Of a stretch of DNA of 64,000 nucleotides, positions 59,849 to 64,000 are shown in pieces. This DNA is from Luteimonas kalidii. Its GTDB lineage: Bacteria; Pseudomonadota; Gammaproteobacteria; Xanthomonadales; Xanthomonadaceae. Below the pieces are notes generated by a model that saw only the letters and a program-made list of their open reading frames with translations, was not told where the DNA came from and did no database searches. The stretch spans positions 369,865 through 433,864 of the forward strand of contig NZ_JARXRO010000020.1 of the NCBI RefSeq assembly GCF_029887935.1, written 5' to 3'. Position numbers and translations under genes: made by a program. Within the stretch, counting starts at the first letter, position 1. Each line of letters begins with the position of its first letter.

Positions 59849-61033
59849 TCAGCCCTTCGGCGCGAGCCGGAGCAGACGGCCGTCGTCGCCGTCCTCGATC
59901 ACCCACAGCGCGCCGTCCGGGCCCTGGCGCACGCCGCGGATGCGCGCACCCATCCCGTAGCGCTCGGCTTCCCAGGCGCGGTCGCCGTCGAATTCGATCC
60001 GCACCAGCGCCTGCGACGACAGTCCGCCGGCGAACGCATCGCCCTGCCAGTCGGTAAACACGTCGCCGGAATAGAACACCAGGCTCGAGGGCGAGATCAC
60101 CGGCGTCCAGGTGATCGCGGGGGCGCTGAATTCAGGGCGCGTGTCGTGGTCCGGGATCGGGCGGCCGTCGTAGTGGTCGCCGTTGGACACGATCGGATAA
60201 CCGTAGTTGGCGCCGCGCTCGACCTTGTTGAGTTCGTCGCCGCCCTTCGGTCCCATCTCGATGTCCCAGGGCTGGCCGTTGCCGTCGAAGGCCAGGCCGA
60301 GCGGATTGCGGTGGCCCAGCGACCACACCTGCGCCGCCACCTCGCCCTGGCCCGCGAACGGGTTGTCGTCCGGAACGCTGCCATCGTCGTTGAGGCGTAG
60401 CACCTTGCCCATGTTCGACGTCATGTCCTGGGCCGGGTCGAACTTCTGCCGGTCGCCCGAGGCGATCCACAGTTTGCCGTCGTGGAACACGATGCGGTGC
60501 GCGTAGTGCCCGCGGCCGCTGACCTTCGGCACCTGGCGCCAGATCACTTCCATGTCCTGCAGCGCGCCGCCGCCGGCCTCGTCCGTCACCAGTCGCGCGC
60601 GCGCGACCGCGGCGCCGGCGGTGTCGCCATCGCCGGCTTCGGCGTAGCTGAGGTAGACCAGGCCGTTGTCCGCGAATTGCGGATGCGGCACCACGTCGCC
60701 GAAGCCGCCCTGGCCGCCATAGACGACGTCGGGCACGCCGGTGACCTCGGCCGCGCGGCCGGTGCCGACGTCGACCAGTTGCAGCGTGCCGGCCTTCTCG
60801 CTCACCAGCAGGCGGCCGTCGGGCAGGAAGCTCAGCGCCCAGGGTTCGTCGAACCTGGCCACCGTCTCGACCGAGAACGGACCGATCTCGCGCGTTTCGC
60901 GCGCGGCCTGCGTTTCGGCTGGCGCATTCGCATCGGCGGCGGGCGCGGTGGACGTCGTGGCGGTGCCGTCGGCGTTGCAGGCGGCAAGCAGCGCGAGCGA
61001 GAGCAGGGTGGTGGTCAACATGGGACGTGGCAT
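59849..61033 (-). CDS. PQQ-dependent aldose sugar dehydrogenase-like lipoprotein
   Basis: 394 residues, [19 protein letters not shown] with a clean lipobox. The beta-propeller of the soluble glucose-dehydrogenase type is evident: [60 protein letters not shown] (the H of G-x-x-H-x-H/R-I region), [20 protein letters not shown] (G-H-R-N signature) and [20 protein letters not shown]. It should oxidise aldoses with PQQ in the periplasm; no pqq genes are in the window. GGAG precedes the ATG at 61033. Confidence 0.92.
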   Translation of the reverse strand: MPRPMLTTTLLSLALLAACNADGTATTSTAPAADANAPAETQAARETREIGPFSVETVARFDEPWALSFLPDGRLLVSEKAGTLQLVDVGTGRAAEVTGVPDVVYGGQGGFGDVVPHPQFADNGLVYLSYAEAGDGDTAGAAVARARLVTDEAGGGALQDMEVIWRQVPKVSGRGHYAHRIVFHDGKLWIASGDRQKFDPAQDMTSNMGKVLRLNDDGSVPDDNPFAGQGEVAAQVWSLGHRNPLGLAFDGNGQPWDIEMGPKGGDELNKVERGANYGYPIVSNGDHYDGRPIPDHDTRPEFSAPAITWTPVISPSSLVFYSGDVFTDWQGDAFAGGLSSQALVRIEFDGDRAWEAERYGMGARIRGVRQGPDGALWVIEDGDDGRLLRLAPKG

Positions 61034-61115
61034 CTTCAGTCTCCTCGCCGGGATCGGTGGGTCGACGCATGATAGCGTCCGCGGGTGGCCCGCCGGGCCG
61101 TCCGGGAATCCGTCC

Positions 61116-61307
61116 ATGCCTTCGCTCGAGTTCGGCGACGCCGTCTGCCCCTACTGCGGCGAACCGCTCACCCTCGCCCTGGATCCGGGCGCCGAGGGCC
61201 AGACCTACGTGGAGGACTGCCAGGTCTGCTGCCGGCCGATCGTGGTGCAGGTCTCGGTCGACGCGCTAGGCGAGCTGCAGGTGGACCTAAGGCGCGAGGA
61301 CGACTAG
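61116..61307 (+). CDS. CPXCG-motif cysteine-rich protein
   Basis: 63 residues, [20 protein letters not shown] at the start and [20 protein letters not shown] later. The two pairs C-P-Y-C and C-Q-V-C-C make a probable zinc ribbon. Small CPXCG proteins of this length are widespread in proteobacteria; the role is unknown, possibly RNA or protein binding. Start is upstream-supported by GGGA. It lies 82 bases from the divergent dehydrogenase start. Confidence 0.87.
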   Translation: MPSLEFGDAVCPYCGEPLTLALDPGAEGQTYVEDCQVCCRPIVVQVSVDALGELQVDLRREDD

Positions 61308-61565
61308 CGCCAGGTCGGCGTCGCGTTTCCGGGGGCGGCGCGCGATGGTGTCGCTGCGTGCGCCGTGGCCGCGCGCTTGCGTGGGGCGCGGCGGCATCGC
61401 TCGGGATCGGGGTGGCAGCGACGCGCCGCGAGTGCCACGCGCGGCCGCCTGCCTCCGAACCATGCATCGGCCACCCAGCGGTGGGAGCGCGCGCTGGCGA
61501 CATGACGATCGTCGCGTGTACACGCACTCAGGCAGGCCGGCACGCCGTCATCGACACGCCCGCCG

Positions 61566-61615
61566 ACACACGCGCACACCCACACACACGCATCTGCATA
61601 TGCATACGCATACGC
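61566..61615. other. Alternating purine-pyrimidine tract (possible Z-DNA)
   Basis: ACACACGCGCACACCCACAC followed by ACGCATCTGCATATGCATAC and GCATACGCG is almost continuously alternating purine-pyrimidine, with few breaks. It lies in the gap 61308-61843 (536 bases) which has no supported gene and is upstream of the EF-hand protein. Such tracts are prone to left-handed DNA and length change. Confidence 0.6.
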
Positions 61616-61843
61616 GATTTCGTATTCACACCTATTCATACCCGCGCGTGCGCTGCATCCCTTGCCTGCATCACCACTACTTCTCCACGTAGGCACCTTC
61701 CTGAACCTCAAGTGGCGCAGAACGCATCGTTAACGGCGCACATGCAGGAATTTTTATGGGCGGGTGGGCAAGGTGGGTCCCGTGCGGAAGCGGTCACTCA
61801 GGACGCAAACGCCGCGCGCCACTCAAATACACGGAGTATCGTG

Positions 61844-62200
61844 ATGAAGAATGCACGCAAGCCGCTGACCGGACTGATCGCACTGGGCGCCGCCCTCGCC
61901 ATGCCGATGGCCTTCGCCCAGGACGCCACCACCCCGGCGCCGCAGGACCCGGCCACGCAGGCGCAGCCGACGCAGTCCACCGCCCCGGCCGCCGGCCAGC
62001 AGCCGCTGACCTGGGCCGACCTGGACGTGGACGGCAACGGCACGCTCAGCAAGACCGAGGCCGCCAACCTGCCCCAACTGGCGCAGGTGTTCGACCAGGC
62101 CGACACCGATACCGACGGCGAACTGACGCCGGACGAGTACAAGGCCTTCGTGGCCGCCGCGAGCGCCTCGCCGCAGCCTGACGCCGGCGGCGCCGACTGA
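61844..62200 (+). CDS. EF-hand domain exported protein
   Basis: 118 residues with signal peptide MKNARKPLTGLIALGAALAM (cleavage after AFAQ). A Pro/Thr/Gln-rich linker leads to a pair of EF hands: LDVDGNGTLSKTEAANLPQL (D-V-D-G-N-G-T-L-S-x-x-E, complete calcium loop) and QADTDTDGELTPDEYKAF (D-T-D-T-D-G-E-L-x-x-x-E). Both have the expected calcium-binding positions. Periplasmic calcium binding is likely. CGGAG precedes the ATG at 61844. Confidence 0.9.
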   Translation: MKNARKPLTGLIALGAALAMPMAFAQDATTPAPQDPATQAQPTQSTAPAAGQQPLTWADLDVDGNGTLSKTEAANLPQLAQVFDQADTDTDGELTPDEYKAFVAAASASPQPDAGGAD

Positions 62201-62372
62201 GTCCTGTGCGGACGGGGCGTTCTGCCGGTCGACCTCTCCACGGCAGGCAGACGCCCCGCATCCCGCGCCCGACGCGCGAATCCATCCAGTCTCGACACAC
62301 GCCAAGCAGATGCGTCCACATCGGCGGCCCACCGGGCCGCCGATATCATGTGCGCGGTTGCATAATGTGCGC

Positions 62373-63113
62373 ATGGGCTCCGTGATCGACATGGTCGGCT
62401 TCGACGCCGACGACACCCTCTGGCGCAGCGAGGACTACTTCCACGCCGCGCAGGACGAGTTCGAACAGATCGTGTCCCGGCACGTCGACCTGCATGACCT
62501 CTCGCTGCGCGATCGCCTGTATGCGGTCGAACGCGGCAACATCGCCGTGTTCGGCTACGGCGTGAAGGGCATGGCGCTGTCGATGGTGGAGGCGGCGGTC
62601 GACATCACCGATGGCCGCATCCCTGCGCGCGACCTGCACCGCATCGTGCAGATCGCCAAGGACATGCTGCGCCACCCGGTCGAGCTGCTGCCCGGCGTGC
62701 GCGCCGCGGTCGAGGCGGTCGCGGCCGAGCACGCGGTGGTGCTGATCACCAAGGGCGACCTGTTCCACCAGGAGGCGAAGGTCCGCGAGAGCGGACTGGC
62801 CGACCTGTTCCGCCGGATCGAGATCGTCAGCGAGAAGGACGTGGCCACCTACGCCCGCCTGCTGGACGAATTCGACACGCCCGCCGACCGCTTCGCGATG
62901 GTCGGCAATTCGCTGCGCTCGGACATCGTGCCGGTGCTGCGCTTGGGCGGGTGGGGCGTGCACGTGCCTTACCACCTGACCTGGGCCCACGAGGCCGAGG
63001 CCGACGACGTCGCCGGCCATCCCCGCCTGCGCCAGGTGGCGACCGCCGCAGGCCTGCCGCAGGCGTTGCGCGAACTGTCGACCGTGGCCGCCGTCGCGGA
63101 CATGGCCCATTGA
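62373..63113 (+). CDS. HAD-superfamily hydrolase
   Basis: 246 residues. Motif I is VGFDADDTLWRSEDY (D-x-D-D-T), motif II is AVVLITKGDLFHQEAKV (T-K-G-D in place of S/T), motif III is EIVSEKDVATYARLLDEF (K) and motif IV is FAMVGNSLRSDIVPVLRLGG (G-N-S-x-x-S-D). The pattern FDADDTLW with a helical cap (QIVSRHVDLHDLSLRDRLYA) resembles subfamily IA. The substrate is not evident. The ATG at 62373 has a weak ribosome site; ATG M-G-S-V-I-D-M start is preferred over the upstream 62310 because of composition. Confidence 0.85.
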   Translation: MGSVIDMVGFDADDTLWRSEDYFHAAQDEFEQIVSRHVDLHDLSLRDRLYAVERGNIAVFGYGVKGMALSMVEAAVDITDGRIPARDLHRIVQIAKDMLRHPVELLPGVRAAVEAVAAEHAVVLITKGDLFHQEAKVRESGLADLFRRIEIVSEKDVATYARLLDEFDTPADRFAMVGNSLRSDIVPVLRLGGWGVHVPYHLTWAHEAEADDVAGHPRLRQVATAAGLPQALRELSTVAAVADMAH

Positions 63114-63124
63114 GGGAGACCGTC

Positions 63125-63637
63125 GTGCGCCTGTCCACCGCTGCGATCGCCTGCCTGCTGCTCCTGCCCGTCGCCGGAACGTTCGCGCAGGACGCCCGGG
63201 ACCTGCCGGCGCAGGACGTCCCGCCCGATCCCGCCGCCGAAGTTCCGGCACCCTGGCAGCCGCGCACCGGCAGCGACTGGATCGATGCCCACCTGCACGA
63301 CATGGACGTGTACGTCGCGCGCCACCGCGATGCGTTCGTCGACGAGATCGTGCGCTACCACGAGGCGCCGCGCGCGCTGGTCGAGGAGGCGCTGGCCGAT
63401 CCTGTGCTGCATCCGGGCGACGTCTATTACGCTTGCGCGCTGGCGGGCGCCATCGGTCGCTCCTGCCGCACGGTGCTCGACGCGCGCCGCCAGGATCCAT
63501 CGGAAGGCTGGGACGCGGTGGCGGCGAGGTTCGAGGTCACGGCGGGCATCGACCGCCGGATCCGCGGCGATATCGCCGAAAGTTACGTGCGCTGGGGCCG
63601 GCCGCTGGCCGGGGCCACGCGGCAGGACGCGCGCTAG
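63125..63637 (+). CDS. Exported protein of unknown function
   Basis: 170 residues from a GTG at 63125, preceded by GGGAGA. Signal peptide (M)RLSTAAIACLLLLPVAGTFA with cleavage near FAQ. The mature part is helical: GSDWIDAHLHDMDVYVARHR, VDEIVRYHEAPRALVEEALA, DPVLHPGDVYYACALAGAIG and RSCRTVLDARRQDPSEGWDA with two cysteines. It starts 11 bases after the HAD gene stop, so the two may be co-transcribed. No family recognised. Confidence 0.75.
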   Translation: MRLSTAAIACLLLLPVAGTFAQDARDLPAQDVPPDPAAEVPAPWQPRTGSDWIDAHLHDMDVYVARHRDAFVDEIVRYHEAPRALVEEALADPVLHPGDVYYACALAGAIGRSCRTVLDARRQDPSEGWDAVAARFEVTAGIDRRIRGDIAESYVRWGRPLAGATRQDAR

Positions 63638-63814
63638 CGGGTCGACTCCCCGACGCGCCAGCGGAACGACCACCCCCGGACGTGGAAGCCGCGCATGCCG
63701 GTGTGCTGCCGCAGCGGCGCGATGTGAACGCAGCGCGGCCCCGGCCGCCTTCCCGCGCCCTGCACGGTCGCCGGCCTAAGGTGGCCGGCCTTCGCCCTGT
63801 CACCGGATGCGTGC

Positions 63815-64000
63815 ATGTTCGATGTCGCAGTCATCGGCGGCGGCCCCGCGGGGCTGACCGCCGCCAGCTACCTCCAGCGCTTCCACCGCAGCTGCGTGGT
63901 GCTCGATGCGGGCGAGAGCCGCGCGCGCTGGATCCCCGAGAGCAACAATTGCCCGGGTTTCCCCGGCGGTGTGTCCGGTGAGGACCTGCTGTCCCGCCTG
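63815..64000 (+). CDS. NAD(P)/FAD-dependent oxidoreductase, N-terminal part, cut by window edge
   Basis: 62 residues visible, MFDVAVIGGGPAGLTAASYL with the G-x-G-x-x-G dinucleotide fold, then HRSCVVLDAGESRARWIPES and NNCPGFPGGVSGEDLLSRL. This matches the thioredoxin-reductase-like group (class II pyridine-nucleotide-disulfide oxidoreductases) in which N-x-P-G-F/Y follows. The end of the gene lies beyond position 64000, so the redox cysteines cannot be seen. Confidence 0.9.
   Translation, partial: MFDVAVIGGGPAGLTAASYLQRFHRSCVVLDAGESRARWIPESNNCPGFPGGVSGEDLLSRL

Noticed and set aside
61304..61711. 135-residue minus-strand open frame across the alternating tract
   Set aside because: Its middle is a low-complexity translation of the CA/TG tract and there is no ribosome site.

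Overview
The window is high-GC chromosomal DNA from a gammaproteobacterium, most likely a member of the Xanthomonadaceae/Lysobacteraceae (Lysobacter- or Luteimonas-like). The basis is gene content and style rather than any rRNA: a split adenosylcobalamin-dependent ribonucleotide reductase (NrdJa/NrdJb), a lysine-rich histone H1-like protein, a DesK/DesR-type two-component system beside an ABC-2 exporter, a MacAB-like exporter with two separate permeases, and many intergenic palindromes of the REP type. Nearly all of the DNA is GC-rich, which creates long meaningless open frames opposite real genes. No rRNA, tRNA, CRISPR array, intact insertion sequence or prophage was found.

Layout. 1-10.3 kb: mostly minus-strand single genes (a partial amidohydrolase, a BON-domain lipoprotein, an S33-type hydrolase, two GNAT acetyltransferases, a VOC protein, a tightly coupled AraC/VOC/membrane-protein operon, small lipoproteins, an FKBP isomerase). 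10.5-16.6 kb: secreted and membrane proteins of unknown role, a MazG-like enzyme, a HEXXH metallopeptidase, a cupin and a serine hydrolase. 16.8-19.3 kb, plus strand: a dehalogenase/epoxide-hydrolase-like enzyme, then a papain-fold cysteine peptidase lipoprotein with a secreted partner. 19.4-23.5 kb: an ACT-domain protein with a frameshifted upstream neighbour, a membrane GGDEF-EAL protein and a Tat-exported Dabb protein.

23.6-28.2 kb is the clear anomaly: GC content drops and the genes look like an accessory, defence-type island. It holds a TIR-domain protein whose reading frame is broken before its C-terminal domain, a co-directional unknown partner, a DUF429 protein, a probable PD-(D/E)XK-like protein and a HEPN-like protein with an R-x4-H motif. 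Both ends carry copies of a short GACGGAGGGAA element, and one copy supplies the last codons of the HEPN-like gene.

28.3-32.2 kb: split class II ribonucleotide reductase with the H1-like gene between its halves. 32.7-37.1 kb, plus strand: Do-family protease, a YqjD/YqjE/YqjK-like membrane-protein trio and an AI-2E family transporter. 37.5-43.1 kb: HAD phosphatase, FemAB/GNAT-like protein, M17 aminopeptidase, LysR regulator and a divergent FMN oxidoreductase. 43.6-52.8 kb: signalling plus export (DesR, DesK, ABC ATPase and permease; then adaptor, ATPase and two permeases). 52.9-64 kb: dapA, hydrolase, two EamA transporters, an MmcQ/YjbR-like protein with apt, DUF4920, lytic transglycosylase, PQQ-type sugar dehydrogenase, CPXCG protein, EF-hand protein, HAD hydrolase, a secreted unknown and the start of a thioredoxin-reductase-like flavoprotein.

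REP-like palindromes fill many intergenic gaps, and in three places (43.2, 44.3 and 55.1 kb) they or nearby DNA are expanded into tandem repeats of about 148, 131 and 88 bp. Gene-level calls rest on motifs recognised by eye; family names are from memory and no database search was run.
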